64,000 nt of DNA from Promethearchaeota archaeon (GCA_016933055.1 JAFGBS010000009.1:571590-635589); one strand, 5' to 3'. Counted from the stretch's first letter, positions 26,951 through 36,313 are shown. Numbers and translations: made by a program. Notes: generated by a model from the letters alone, not told the origin.

Positions 26951-27267
26951 AGAGATAATACCCGAATAAATTATTATTCCAATTATTCCCATGGGAAATT
27001 TTCAAATAATAATTAATTTATTTTTTAATTCCCAATATTTCTCCAAAATTATAATTCCCTTTATATTTGGTAATTTCATTTTCAGAAGTTAATATAGAGA
27101 TTCGAATGACCCCTCCATCGATGAATCTATTCCTTTTAGGAATTACTCTTATTCTATTTTTAGACCAGCCCCCTTACTTATAGGATATATTTATAAACTC
27201 AAAATACATCCTTTCTACAACTTCAATAAATTTGGAAGTTATTTTAAAAAAACCGAAGGAAAGGATC
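26951..27267. other. Intergenic region, AT-rich
   Basis: About 317 bp after the aminotransferase stop. It is very AT-rich, with a TTTATTTTTTAATT stretch near 27010 and no open frame I would defend. A TATA-like TTATATTTATA is absent, but TAGGATATATTTATAAAC at about 27180-27197 is a plausible promoter for the short gene that follows about 70 bp later. Confidence 0.4.
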
Positions 27268-27345
27268 ATGGCCAAAAAAACAACAAAAGCAAAAACACCA
27301 AAGAAAACAACTAAAAAAACCAAAAAGAAATCTACTAAGAAATAA
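27268..27345 (+). CDS. 25-residue Lys/Thr-rich peptide
   Basis: ATG at 27268 opens a 25-codon frame of only Met, Ala, Lys, Thr, Pro and Ser: 14 Lys, 7 Thr, 2 Ala and 1 each of Pro and Ser after Met. It reads like a histone-tail or H1-like basic tail (MAKKTTKAKTPKKTTKKTKK then a Lys/Ser/Thr end). GAAGGAAAGG lies 3-12 bp before the ATG as a ribosome site, and a TATA-like element lies upstream. An in-frame stop precedes the site, so it is not the end of a longer gene. A tiny nucleic-acid-binding protein is plausible. A chance reading of an A-rich stretch cannot be excluded. Confidence 0.4.
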   Translation: MAKKTTKAKTPKKTTKKTKKKSTKK

Positions 27346-27496
27346 TTCTTGATAGAATTGTGTATTATTGGGTATTTTGGTTCGCTTAAAGATTCACATG
27401 GAAGCTTAGCAAGAAAAAGAATCAAAAAATAAAGAAAAATAGGAATTATTACAATTCCTATGATATATTTTTTATCTGCATTGTGGTCGATAAATC

Positions 27497-28379
27497 CTAC
27501 CCATTATCATACCCCCAAATTAAAATACTCTTCTTCAATGCCATTTCTGTGTTAAATACTTCTTGCACGGTTGATTTGAAAAAAAGTGTATACTCTACAG
27601 CAGAGTTCAAGAAATTTGATAACATTGCCTTGGATCCAGATTCTTTTTGAACATTGGGATTTTGGAAAGTTAATTTAATTATATCCTCGATAACCATATT
27701 GGGATCCAACTTGTAATTCAATCCGAAAGTAATAGATCTGGTGACGATATGTGTTTTTTGACCGTAATTGATAACATCTGATTAGAAATTCTTGATTGGG
27801 TACAGAAATTTCGGTGTTGTCCAGATGACGCAATTTAGTATAAACGAATCGAATCTGGAACACCTCCGCGATTTTTTCTTGATATTTTATTCGATCTCCA
27901 ACACGGAATGGTTTGGTTGTCATTAATATTAATCCAAAAATGACATTCCCGATGGTATTTACCGAAGCAAAACCGAAAATGGTTGCACCAGAGAATGCAA
28001 AAATTCCAGTTACTAATCCTGATGCTTCAGAAAAGAATACAATGAAAAGTAAACTGACATAAAATACAATAAATCTTTGAATGCTTTGACGTGCAATTTT
28101 ATCGATCTTACCCCCACTTTTCCACTTTTTTCAATTGGGGAATGATAACCAAACGTGTCATAATCCAATAAAAGAATAAAAGAAATACTACTATGCTAAT
28201 TTTGATTAGATTTCCATAGGTAGGGTCCCTTTTATCAAAAGGTTTTTGTTTCCATTCCCAAATCGCTAACAAAAAACTTAGTATCAATAATAAGATAGAT
28301 AATTGATAATTTCGGTTTCTATTATATCCTTTTTTCAGAAAAAAAAGTCTTAGATTGACGATTAGAACTAAAATATTAC
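27497..28379 (-). pseudogene. MscS-type mechanosensitive channel, frameshifted
   Basis: Pieces of one small-conductance mechanosensitive channel lie in order in different minus-strand frames. First come membrane helices (LLLILSFLLAIWEW, then ISIVVFLLFFYWIMTRLVIIPQLKK). A shift near 28115-28135 at C/T homopolymers follows. Then come the pore helix and MscS beta domain (GIFAFSGATIFGFASVNTIG, KPFRVGDRIKYQEKIAEV, LRHLDNTEISVPNQEFL). A second shift near 27780 leads to the C-terminal domain (VINYGQKTHIVTRSITFGLN, KLDPNMVIEDIIKL). No start codon is evident at the 5' end. Either a decaying gene or two sequencing indels. Confidence 0.7.
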
Positions 28380-28753
28380 AAGATTCTTGGAACTAGGCTG
28401 CAAATTTCTATATTTTGTTTACATATACTGTGCCAAAACTCTCAGATACGTTAAACATCTTGTCTGCAGTTCCCAAAATATTAATGCATAAATCTAAACT
28501 AAGACAACGCATTTAAAAGTAATTTTTTTCCCCTAAAATTCACTATGAAGATAATAAAAAAAAAAATAAATTCAGAACATTTATAACGGATTATAAAAGC
28601 GTATGGAGGACTGTTTTTCTCTTAACGATCACGACGTTTCTCTAGTACCGATTTTACAGAAATATTCCGATAATGCTAAACTTCATTCTATTTTTCCCAT
28701 AAGTTTTTTAATGTGAATCTAACAAAGAAACAAAAACAACGTTAAAAATTGAT
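28380..28753. other. Intergenic region upstream of the RimK/YcaO pair
   Basis: About 370 bp with A-rich runs (28557-28569) and two TATA-like stretches (CATTTATAACGG about 28578-28589 and GATTATAAAAGC about 28589-28600). These are likely the promoter of the ligase operon. A 37-codon frame at 28603-28716 lies at the expected transcription start and is not supported as a gene. Confidence 0.4.
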
Positions 28754-29683
28754 ATGTCTGAAAAAAACGATATGACGGGATGGATCCTTTTCAAAAGAAA
28801 GTCTGAAACTACTCCAGGTTGGGGATCTTATGCCGTAAATAGATTAATGGATGTAGCACCTTCCCGAAACATTTCCCTTAAAGTAATTTCCCCCGATAAT
28901 TTTGATCTTATTATTACCCGAGAGAAAAAGACCACATGGATAAATCAACAAGTTGAAAAAATTCCTGATTTTGTCATAACCAGAGTAGGTTCTGGTGCAA
29001 GTTATTTTTCTCTTGCAATAATTCGACATTTAGAACGGTTAGGAGTACATACCTTTAATTGCTCAAAGGGAATAGATATCGTTCGGGATAAATTATATGC
29101 CCAACAAGTTTTGGTTCAAAGCAACCTTCCTGTTCCAAAAACAATTCTAGTAAAATTCCCGGTGAACATCGATTTAGTAGAAAGATATCTAGGTTTTCCC
29201 GTAATAGTAAAAACTGTATTCGGTTCTAAAGGAGCTGGAGTATTTCTATCGGAAGACAGAAGATCATTCGTCGATCTGATGCAGCTTTTAGAAGCAACTA
29301 AACCTAATGTGAATATCATCCTTCAAGAAACAATTACCACTAGTCTTGGAAAAGATTTGCGAGTTTTTGTAGTTGGTGGAAAAATAATAGGATGTATGCA
29401 AAGAACCAGTAAAACTGACAGCTTTAAAGCAAATTTCTCCGCAGGGGCAGATGTAGAGGCATATCCTATCAATTCTGAAATCGAATGGCTAGCAAGACAA
29501 AGCGCACGAACTTTATCATTGGATATTGCGGGAATTGATCTCTTATTTGATGGGGAGCATTTTAAAATATGTGAGGTCAATGCATCCCCTGGATTTAATG
29601 GTCTTGAGCAAGCAAATCCAGGATTAAATGTTCCCAATGAAATATTTGATTACATATCCTTGCGATTGGGAGAGTTTGATTAA
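28754..29683 (+). CDS. RimK-type ATP-grasp ligase
   Basis: A 309-residue ATP-grasp enzyme of the RimK/LysX group. After an N-terminal pre-ATP-grasp domain come DIVRDKLYAQQVL, the ATP lysine in FPVIVKTVFGSKGAGVFL (about 148-165), IILQETI, then KDLRVFVVGGKIIGCMQR and KANFSAGADVEAY. The Mg-binding end is ICEVNASPGFNGLE (about 273-286). RimK adds glutamate to the C-terminus of ribosomal protein S6; relatives join Glu to other acids or to carrier proteins, including LysX in amino-group-carrier lysine synthesis. No carrier protein gene is nearby. The downstream ycaO begins 2 bp after its stop, so the two act together (inference). Confidence 0.85.
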   Translation: MSEKNDMTGWILFKRKSETTPGWGSYAVNRLMDVAPSRNISLKVISPDNFDLIITREKKTTWINQQVEKIPDFVITRVGSGASYFSLAIIRHLERLGVHTFNCSKGIDIVRDKLYAQQVLVQSNLPVPKTILVKFPVNIDLVERYLGFPVIVKTVFGSKGAGVFLSEDRRSFVDLMQLLEATKPNVNIILQETITTSLGKDLRVFVVGGKIIGCMQRTSKTDSFKANFSAGADVEAYPINSEIEWLARQSARTLSLDIAGIDLLFDGEHFKICEVNASPGFNGLEQANPGLNVPNEIFDYISLRLGEFD

Positions 29684-29685
29684 AA

Positions 29686-31539
29686 TTGAAATTTCAATCC
29701 TCACCTAAAATATATCAAAATTTTAAGAGTGCGACACCAGAGAATACCCTAAAAAGCCTAACAAATTGTATGCAGCCCTATTTTTTACCACACATGCAAT
29801 TTCGAGTAAAACCTAATTTATATGGCACCGCATGGGGTGCTCAAATGACTTTATTTGGGAATTATGATTATAATGTGAGATCTAATGGAAAGGGAGACAC
29901 TCCACACTTGGCAATCTTGAGTGCCCTGGCAGAATTCACTGAGCGAGTTCAGAGTTTTTTACCTTTTCCAATTGCGAATTATCTGCCGCGACTAATGTTA
30001 AAACCAGATTTGGATAAAAATCATCCAGAATATCAAAAATGGGTGGACTTCAATAAAATTTTGAAAAATGAAACGAATAATAAAACTCCCGCTTTTGAAC
30101 CTTTTGATACCACATTTTACAAATTTTACGATGTTATTGAGAACAAGGAGATATACTTGGATCAATCATTCCTTATTTCTCCTAGTAATGGTCGAGCTGC
30201 AGGAAATACATATGAAGAAGCAGTAGTAATGGCGATCACTGAAGTCTTCGAACGATATACGACCAGAATGGTTTTATTGAATAATGAAGCTGTCCCCACA
30301 ATTTCTCTTGAATTTTTATCGAATGATCTTCAGGAATATATCAATTCCATAACAAAGGATGATTTCGAGGTATATATCAAAGATTTTTCATTGGGTAAAG
30401 GTTTTCCCGTGGTGGGTATGTTATTCGGCACTTCTGATGTGGGTTATGTATTGAAATCGAGCTCCGATTTATCTTTGAACCGTGCAGTTTCGCGGTGCTT
30501 AGGAGATTTTTTCCAGAATTTCGATTCAGTTCCGCACCGTTTAACGAATGCCGCAAAAAAATCACATACAATGATTCAATATTATGAACAATTCCGGGAG
30601 ATATTAGAATCAGAAGTTTCATTACAAGAGCTAAAAGCTAATCGTTTTTCCAGTGACTCTGTATATTCACCAAAGGAACTTGGGTTTTTAGCACAAGATA
30701 CAGATTTTGATTTTGAAACATGGGATTATAGTCATAATGATTTTTATAACGAACTCCTACAATTAATTGAGTTTTATAAATTGAATAAATACCGTCTTTA
30801 TGTCCGTGATTTGGGCTGGTTAGGTTTTCCTACTGTCATGGTTTACTCTCCAGATCTTCAACAATATAAATTTTCAATTTACGATCGTGTAGCTTTTTTT
30901 GATAAACGAGTTTTTCCTGGAGAAAAAGTTCGAAAATTCCGAAAAGCGTTATTACAAGATGAAAAGGCAATATTTCATCCCACTATTTTAGATATATTAC
31001 GAGATCCCACTTTTCTGTACTTATTTATATTCAAACGCCCAGAATCTGTAGGAATAATGAGAGGATTACCTCATGTGGGAACCCAATTATCTAGTTTTAA
31101 TGCATGGTATTTTCTTGGATTATTAGCATTTTATTTTAAAGACATTCATCTTTCTCAAAAATATTTTAGTTGTTTATTAATTGATGAACCAAAAAATGAT
31201 TTTGCCAAGTGTGCAATTGAATATTTGAGCTCTCTACCTACAAATGCATGGAGTGGAAATCGAATTGATCCTCAAGTAATAAGAGAAGTTACTGTTAGTC
31301 TCACTCATTTTCCGAAAGAATTACTAGTAGGCGTACTGGATACACTTTCATCAACACAAACTGTGAAAGAAATATTGCAACCTTTGATTGTACCTTGTCC
31401 ATATTATGAAACCACTTGTGTGGGTTGTGAACATAAAGATTATTGTACTTACGGCAAGTTATCTCCCATCCTGCAAAAGTTAGTTAAGGATAAACCAGAT
31501 AAATTATATTTTTTTACCGATCCTCTAAGTTCTCCATAA
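29686..31539 (+). CDS. ycaO: YcaO-domain protein, E. coli YcaO-like
   Basis: A 617-residue protein from a TTG start just after the ligase stop; ATG at 29770 is an alternative. The YcaO kinase fold shows GKGDTPHLAILSALAEFTER (about 69-87), the Mg/ATP motif SNGRAAGNTYEEA (about 167-179) and EVFERY (186-191). YcaO enzymes activate peptide backbone amides with ATP to form azolines, thioamides or amidines. The long C-terminal part (about 420-560) looks helical, as in E. coli YcaO, which has a TPR-like tail and is tied to ribosomal S12 methylthiolation. A Cys cluster, C571, C578, C581 and C587, could bind zinc or Fe-S. It lacks the proline-rich PxPxP end of RiPP-type YcaOs. Confidence 0.85.
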   Translation: MKFQSSPKIYQNFKSATPENTLKSLTNCMQPYFLPHMQFRVKPNLYGTAWGAQMTLFGNYDYNVRSNGKGDTPHLAILSALAEFTERVQSFLPFPIANYLPRLMLKPDLDKNHPEYQKWVDFNKILKNETNNKTPAFEPFDTTFYKFYDVIENKEIYLDQSFLISPSNGRAAGNTYEEAVVMAITEVFERYTTRMVLLNNEAVPTISLEFLSNDLQEYINSITKDDFEVYIKDFSLGKGFPVVGMLFGTSDVGYVLKSSSDLSLNRAVSRCLGDFFQNFDSVPHRLTNAAKKSHTMIQYYEQFREILESEVSLQELKANRFSSDSVYSPKELGFLAQDTDFDFETWDYSHNDFYNELLQLIEFYKLNKYRLYVRDLGWLGFPTVMVYSPDLQQYKFSIYDRVAFFDKRVFPGEKVRKFRKALLQDEKAIFHPTILDILRDPTFLYLFIFKRPESVGIMRGLPHVGTQLSSFNAWYFLGLLAFYFKDIHLSQKYFSCLLIDEPKNDFAKCAIEYLSSLPTNAWSGNRIDPQVIREVTVSLTHFPKELLVGVLDTLSSTQTVKEILQPLIVPCPYYETTCVGCEHKDYCTYGKLSPILQKLVKDKPDKLYFFTDPLSSP

Positions 31540-31550
31540 ATAGAACCGGA

Positions 31551-33011
31551 TTATTTGGAGATCAGAATTTCGTCAAACAATTTTTTATCTGGAACTAGGG
31601 ACTGAAACAGATTTTTTTTGAATTCTCCCTTTTTAGAGATAAATTTCCGAGCGATTTTGTCAATAGCTATTACCCCCATGACCGTTTGAATGAAACTTTC
31701 TATTAGATCGTCCAAACCCAATCCTAGTCTATTAAACTCTCTTCTATCCATTAATAAGAGTCTATTCACATCGGGTTCCCCCCATGTTCCATCAGGATTA
31801 CGTACGGATAAATTCGTTCCCAACATTTCCCATGAATCAATAGTATCGGCTATTTCGTTACTTAGATGTTTACGTGCACGTCTTGCATACATTGCGATAG
31901 GACGAAATCCTTCAGGTGAAGAACAGACCATCATGCGCAAATCAGCTGCAAAAAATTCGTGTTTCAAATTAGGAACTGTACCGATGTGATATAATCGACT
32001 TAGTTTCATGTTGGAACTCCATTGAGAATTTCCTATGAGACTTTGTACGATGAATTTATCATACGGATAGTCTTTTTCCATAAATTGCTGTAGTTCGTGT
32101 TGATTCATAATTGTGTATACTCCTTGTCCTGCATTTGAGTAAGGATTTTTAATGCAAGCAAACCCTCCCATTCGCTCAACCCATAAGGGAATTTCATTTT
32201 TGCTCAAATCCCAAATTGTTTCGGGTACTCGAATTTGCAATCCGGTATCCTTATAATCCGCATTGAAAAAGTCATATGCTTTTGCAGCTATTAATTTGTT
32301 TCTTCCCCCTGCCAGACAAGCTAAGATCGGATTATAAATCATGGTTTTTGTAATAATAGGAATTTGAGTCCATGGTTTTTGTGTCACATACCGAAATGCA
32401 GCTTTAATTTGAATCCATTGATTATGTTGATTCCTTACATACATTATCCCCTCCTCAAATTTAACGGGAGCGTTAGGATCATCGTAATGAAATTCGACCG
32501 CATATACCATATCATCAACAAGATCCGCCAAAGTTCGTGCATATCCAATATTCTCCATAGGATTTTTATCATAAATAACGGCTAGTTTTCCATCTGGCAA
32601 GTTTTTCTTCTTTTTCATCGTTGGTAGAAATGAATTTGCTAATAAACGCTCATATCCCCCTCTTCTTTGTTCTTCAATATATGGCATGCTCTTATTTCCG
32701 GAAGGACAGGAATTAGTCTCGATTAATACCATTTGACGAACTCCTCTGCCAGTAGTGACTGCAAATAGATCTGCTCCCGCCCATCTGAAGTATTTTGGTT
32801 TAAAATCGAGCAATTCACGAAGTTTTTCCTCTTCTACTTGGGGATGAAAATGACAATATCGATAAATAATTTGTTCATTCGTTAAATTCAGGAAATATCG
32901 TACCAATGGATGTAATTGGGCGTTTAAGACCTTTGGATAATAATGTTCATCAGAATCAAACTCTCCTGGGTGTATTTCGACAGCATAATATAGCATAATT
33001 CTCTTTCCCAA
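31551..33011 (-). CDS. Atypical ATP-grasp protein
   Basis: A 486-residue protein. It reads like an ATP-grasp enzyme, possibly the circularly permuted kind. A Glu/Asn segment VLIETNSCPSGNKSMPY, which resembles the Mg-binding end of that fold, comes early (about residue 95-111). The glycine loop IKNPYSNAGQGVYTI comes late (about 285-299), followed by FIVQSLIG, an Arg-rich DLRMMVCSS region and YARRARKHLS. I do not know its substrate. It is the downstream partner of a permease gene (10 bp gap) and converges on ycaO with 11 bp between stops. A peptide or amide ligase role is inference from the fold. Confidence 0.6.
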   Translation of the reverse strand: MGKRIMLYYAVEIHPGEFDSDEHYYPKVLNAQLHPLVRYFLNLTNEQIIYRYCHFHPQVEEEKLRELLDFKPKYFRWAGADLFAVTTGRGVRQMVLIETNSCPSGNKSMPYIEEQRRGGYERLLANSFLPTMKKKKNLPDGKLAVIYDKNPMENIGYARTLADLVDDMVYAVEFHYDDPNAPVKFEEGIMYVRNQHNQWIQIKAAFRYVTQKPWTQIPIITKTMIYNPILACLAGGRNKLIAAKAYDFFNADYKDTGLQIRVPETIWDLSKNEIPLWVERMGGFACIKNPYSNAGQGVYTIMNQHELQQFMEKDYPYDKFIVQSLIGNSQWSSNMKLSRLYHIGTVPNLKHEFFAADLRMMVCSSPEGFRPIAMYARRARKHLSNEIADTIDSWEMLGTNLSVRNPDGTWGEPDVNRLLLMDRREFNRLGLGLDDLIESFIQTVMGVIAIDKIARKFISKKGEFKKNLFQSLVPDKKLFDEILISK

Positions 33012-33021
33012 ATTAGATTAT

Positions 33022-34356
33022 TTATAAAAATAATGAGTATAGCACAAGATAAAGAATCCCACATATTAAGTGGATCATTGCAAACAAGGCTCCATTTTTA
33101 GTCAATGTCTTAAAAGTAAATCCTTCTACTTTATTTCGTGTAGCGATTGTGAGAGTCATAACGTCACATGCAGCACCTTGTGGTAGGAAATTTCCCCCCA
33201 TATTAATTCCGATCAATAGTGCAATGATCAATGGATTAAGAGGAAGCTCAGGATTCAATAAAATCAATCCATCAGTAATTGCTAAAAACATTAGAGCTGT
33301 AGGAGAATTTGCCAGAAATCCCGACAATAGGCTACTGAGTACTAAAATAAAAATAGATATTGCTAAGGGACTCTTTGGAAGTATGAGGTTTAAGAAATTC
33401 GTTATAATTTCAATGGTTCCATTAGCAATCATGCATCCAATAATAATATATAAACTCATAAAAAAGAACATCACTTCCCATTCTACTGTCTTAAAATAAT
33501 CTGCAAGTTTTTCCTTGTTGATAAGAATCATAAATATTGATCCGACAAGAGCAACTAAAAATGCTTGAGTGGTTAGGAAAAAGGAAATAAACACTATCCC
33601 AATAAATATTGAATTGAGAATAAATTTTTTTTTATTATCAATAACTGCTGATGGAACTAAAATATCTCTCACGAGTTCTTTCCGGAAAGGATCAACCCGT
33701 TGATTTTTTTTTAAAAGAAATAGATCGAGTAATAACATAGTAATTATTAGAACTACGAATCCAAAACCCATAACATTTTTCACGAACCATAGAGTATCTA
33801 CCGATTCGTTCACAAAATGGCCAGCGATGATAATATTCTCAGAGCTGGAAAACGGAGTAATCAAGCTGCCAATGTTTATGCAGATGGTCATTCCAAACAG
33901 ATACGGAGCGGACTTAATCTCCAATATACGGCATGTTCGGATTATAAGAGGCGCAAAAATGATTGCTACCGTAACATCTGCAACCACAGCAGATAATAAA
34001 ACCGTAATAGTGCAAATAACATAAAATAGCAGTCGATCATTTCCTTTTGTTAATCTTATCGTCTTAATTGCTATATATTGAAATATCTTCTGGCGTTCGG
34101 CTACTGCGATCACAACTTGCATTCCAAAAATGAATAATATGGGTTTGAATTCTATCATTCCCACAATGGCTTCATAATATGAATTGAATTCCACCTCTCC
34201 TAAGGTGATTGGTAACTCTTCAGTAAATATCAATATGCCAGCTGATAATAAGGCGGCAAATATCGCCACTGTCAAGTAATCAAGTGTTTCGGTTGAGAAT
34301 ACAACCATTACAATTACAAACAAGACTGCAACACTAATAATAGAAAACAAGTTCAT
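33022..34356 (-). CDS. Ion-transporter-superfamily permease (ArsB/NhaD/CitM-like)
   Basis: A 444-residue polytopic membrane protein with about 11-12 hydrophobic segments arranged as two repeats. Family hallmarks are SAVVADVTVAIIFAPLII and ICINIGSLITPFSSSENIII in the first half and GFLANSPTALMFLAIT plus GINMGGNFLPQGAACDVM in the second. These are the paired re-entrant loops of ArsB, NhaD and SLC13-type carriers. The substrate may be an organic anion, arsenite or Na+/H+, and cannot be chosen here. It is first in a two-gene unit with the atypical ATP-grasp protein. Confidence 0.8.
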   Translation of the reverse strand: MNLFSIISVAVLFVIVMVVFSTETLDYLTVAIFAALLSAGILIFTEELPITLGEVEFNSYYEAIVGMIEFKPILFIFGMQVVIAVAERQKIFQYIAIKTIRLTKGNDRLLFYVICTITVLLSAVVADVTVAIIFAPLIIRTCRILEIKSAPYLFGMTICINIGSLITPFSSSENIIIAGHFVNESVDTLWFVKNVMGFGFVVLIITMLLLDLFLLKKNQRVDPFRKELVRDILVPSAVIDNKKKFILNSIFIGIVFISFFLTTQAFLVALVGSIFMILINKEKLADYFKTVEWEVMFFFMSLYIIIGCMIANGTIEIITNFLNLILPKSPLAISIFILVLSSLLSGFLANSPTALMFLAITDGLILLNPELPLNPLIIALLIGINMGGNFLPQGAACDVMTLTIATRNKVEGFTFKTLTKNGALFAMIHLICGILYLVLYSLFL

Positions 34357-34762
34357 TGTGGGAAATCTGATTTTTTAGGAAATTTATTACGATAATCGTA
34401 TATAATGTTTATTCTCGTCCTAAGTAGTAAACTCTCTCATTTCAAAATCGAAAGAAACTTTCAAATAGGTGGATTTAAGGCAGTGATGTAAAACTTTTTG
34501 TTAGCAATCCATTTTACACAATCCCATTCTCTATATCGAGATTTTTCACATTATTATTCTGTAAAAGCTTTCAAGAAACAAGATGTATATATCATCGTCT
34601 TACAGATTTCTCAGAAGGATCTATCTGATTCAACATTAATATATTATGAAATCGGCATTTTCCCATTAATATGCATTAAAAAAAAAAAAAACAACAAAAT
34701 TTTAAACAACAAAAAACAACAGAAAACGATCATATTTGGCAAAATCAAATATGTGAGAAGTG
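34357..34762. other. Divergent intergenic region with A-rich tract
   Basis: About 400 bp between the permease start and the Roadblock gene. A run of 14 A at 34678-34691 is followed by CAACAAAA repeats. A frame at 34498-34791 is almost all Lys/Asn/Gln at its end and overlaps the Roadblock start; I do not believe it is a gene. Confidence 0.4.
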
Positions 34763-35203
34763 ATGTCATTGAGCATGGTAATGTCGGTTGATGGTTTAGT
34801 TCGGCTCCTCGGTGATCTGGCCAAAAGTGTCTCGTTTATTGAAGAAGCTTCGCTAATAAGTTCGGAGGGATTACTTATGGCTCATTCAGATATGTCACAT
34901 GACAAGGAGGGACTCAATCGGAATGCTGCGTTGAATGCAACTGTTATGTCTATCGGTCGTGGCATCACTCGTGTTTTTGGACAAGTTGTTCGTCAAATAA
35001 CCTGCATTTATGGGGATGGAAATCTCACTATCATTAATATTGGAGAGGTAATTCTCGCTCTCGTTACGAAAAAAGAACCAACCATGGAATTACTATTTAT
35101 TGAGAATCCCGAGAATTCCCCAGAATTCGAGAAATATAAACATGATATTCAAAAAATCCATGCATTTATCAATAAAATCAAAAAAGAACTCGATGATCTG
35201 TAG
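34763..35203 (+). CDS. Roadblock/LC7-domain protein
   Basis: A 146-residue protein that is almost entirely one Roadblock/LC7 domain. The order is helix (VRLLGDLAKSV), strand (EEASLISSEGLLMAHS), a helix beginning AALNATVMSIGRGITRVFGQ, then the strand pair QITCIYGDGNLTIINIGEVILALVT and a last charged helix. In Asgard archaea and in bacterial MglB such proteins dimerise and act with small GTPases as regulators. No GTPase is adjacent; the Arf-like one lies about 6 kb away. A GTG three bases upstream is an alternative start. It precedes the dehydratase pair by 54 bp in the same direction. Confidence 0.8.
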   Translation: MSLSMVMSVDGLVRLLGDLAKSVSFIEEASLISSEGLLMAHSDMSHDKEGLNRNAALNATVMSIGRGITRVFGQVVRQITCIYGDGNLTIINIGEVILALVTKKEPTMELLFIENPENSPEFEKYKHDIQKIHAFINKIKKELDDL

Positions 35204-35257
35204 ATTAATTTATGGGTAATCAAAGCTTTTTAATGAAGATTGTATCTTTTCTAACGT

Positions 35258-36310
35258 ATGGGATCTGTTATTGCATATTTTGATTCATCACATGATCTTG
35301 CAGAAGAAATTATAATGGCAGCTGGGAAAACACCGTATAAAATTCTCGGGGATGTAAACGTTTCAAATAATCCAGCGGATAAATATTTATTTGAAACTTT
35401 TTGTCCCGCTGCACGCAGTATGCTAACCGAAGCACTTCATTATTCTGAAAAATGGGAAGGAATTATTATAGCTCATGGTTGTGATGCTACACATCGACAA
35501 TTTGATATCTGGAAAAAACATGTTCAAAATCCATTCATTTATTTTGTAAACAACCCATTGAGTCGTGTAAGCAAAAGTGGTAGGGATTTTTATCGTACCG
35601 AATTACAAACCTTCATAGAAGCATTAGAAAAACAATATAATGTTAACATCTCGAATGAGAAGCTTCAAAATGCCATTAAAATTTCTAATCAAGTGAAAAA
35701 ATTACTCCAAAATTTAGGAAAACTACGCGAATTCAAAGATATTCCTAATCACGAATATTTCAACATTTGCAAGATAGCGGTTCAAGAGGATAAAAAATCC
35801 GTGATCCCTCTGCTAGAACGAAAATTATCTGAATGGGGAACATATTCTGCTTTCCCTACAAAATTCTCGCGAATCCTATTAACGGGTAGTGATGTAAACT
35901 ATCCGGAATTCATGAATCTGTTGGATAAGGCTAAATTGCGTGTAGTAAGAGACGATTTATCGATCGGTGAGAGATATTACACTGCACTTATTCCTGAGAT
36001 GCAGGATCCTTTGGATGCATTAATAGAATATCAATATCTCATTCCTCGACCTGCTACCAAACATCCCGCGGAACCTCGCTTAGATTTTTTGCTTAGAGCC
36101 TATGAGAGCTCCCATATAGAGGGCATTCTCTCACAAAATCTGAAATTTTGTGAAACTTATGCTTTTGATTCCGTATGGTTATCAAACACATTTAAACAAA
36201 AAAATATCCCTTCTATTCATCTGGAACGGGATTTTATTGCAGAAGATCAGCAATTATTTACTCGCTTGGAGGTATTTAAAGAATTACTTAATTCCAAAAG
36301 GAGGATTTAA
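35258..36310 (+). CDS. 2-hydroxyacyl-CoA dehydratase/benzoyl-CoA reductase-like small subunit
   Basis: A 350-residue protein of the HgdB/BcrC (COG1775) type. Typical cluster ligands are present: FCPAARSM near residue 49, HGCDATHRQFD near 73, and KFCETYAFDS in the last third. It also has the family region LLTGSDVNYPEF in the middle. Such proteins hold a 4Fe-4S cluster and work as heterodimers. The next gene, 3 bp downstream, is the larger partner. Substrates could be an (R)-2-hydroxyacyl-CoA from amino-acid fermentation or a related acyl-CoA. The ATP-dependent activator (HgdC/BcrAD-like) is not in the window. Confidence 0.75.
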   Translation: MGSVIAYFDSSHDLAEEIIMAAGKTPYKILGDVNVSNNPADKYLFETFCPAARSMLTEALHYSEKWEGIIIAHGCDATHRQFDIWKKHVQNPFIYFVNNPLSRVSKSGRDFYRTELQTFIEALEKQYNVNISNEKLQNAIKISNQVKKLLQNLGKLREFKDIPNHEYFNICKIAVQEDKKSVIPLLERKLSEWGTYSAFPTKFSRILLTGSDVNYPEFMNLLDKAKLRVVRDDLSIGERYYTALIPEMQDPLDALIEYQYLIPRPATKHPAEPRLDFLLRAYESSHIEGILSQNLKFCETYAFDSVWLSNTFKQKNIPSIHLERDFIAEDQQLFTRLEVFKELLNSKRRI

Positions 36311-36313
36311 TTC

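Noticed and set aside
27174..27425. 83-codon hydrophobic frame on the minus strand
   Set aside because: Its Phe/Val-rich part is just the complement of the Lys/Thr-rich peptide gene, and it has no ribosome site. The reverse reading is better supported, though both are short.
28603..28716. 37-codon frame just upstream of the RimK-type ligase, considered as a precursor peptide
   Set aside because: Two TATA-like boxes 10-20 bp before it would put the transcription start inside the frame, and there is no ribosome site or leader/core pattern.
34498..34791. 97-codon frame before the Roadblock gene
   Set aside because: Its end is a run of Lys, Asn and Gln from an A-rich tract and it overlaps the Roadblock start; no ribosome site.
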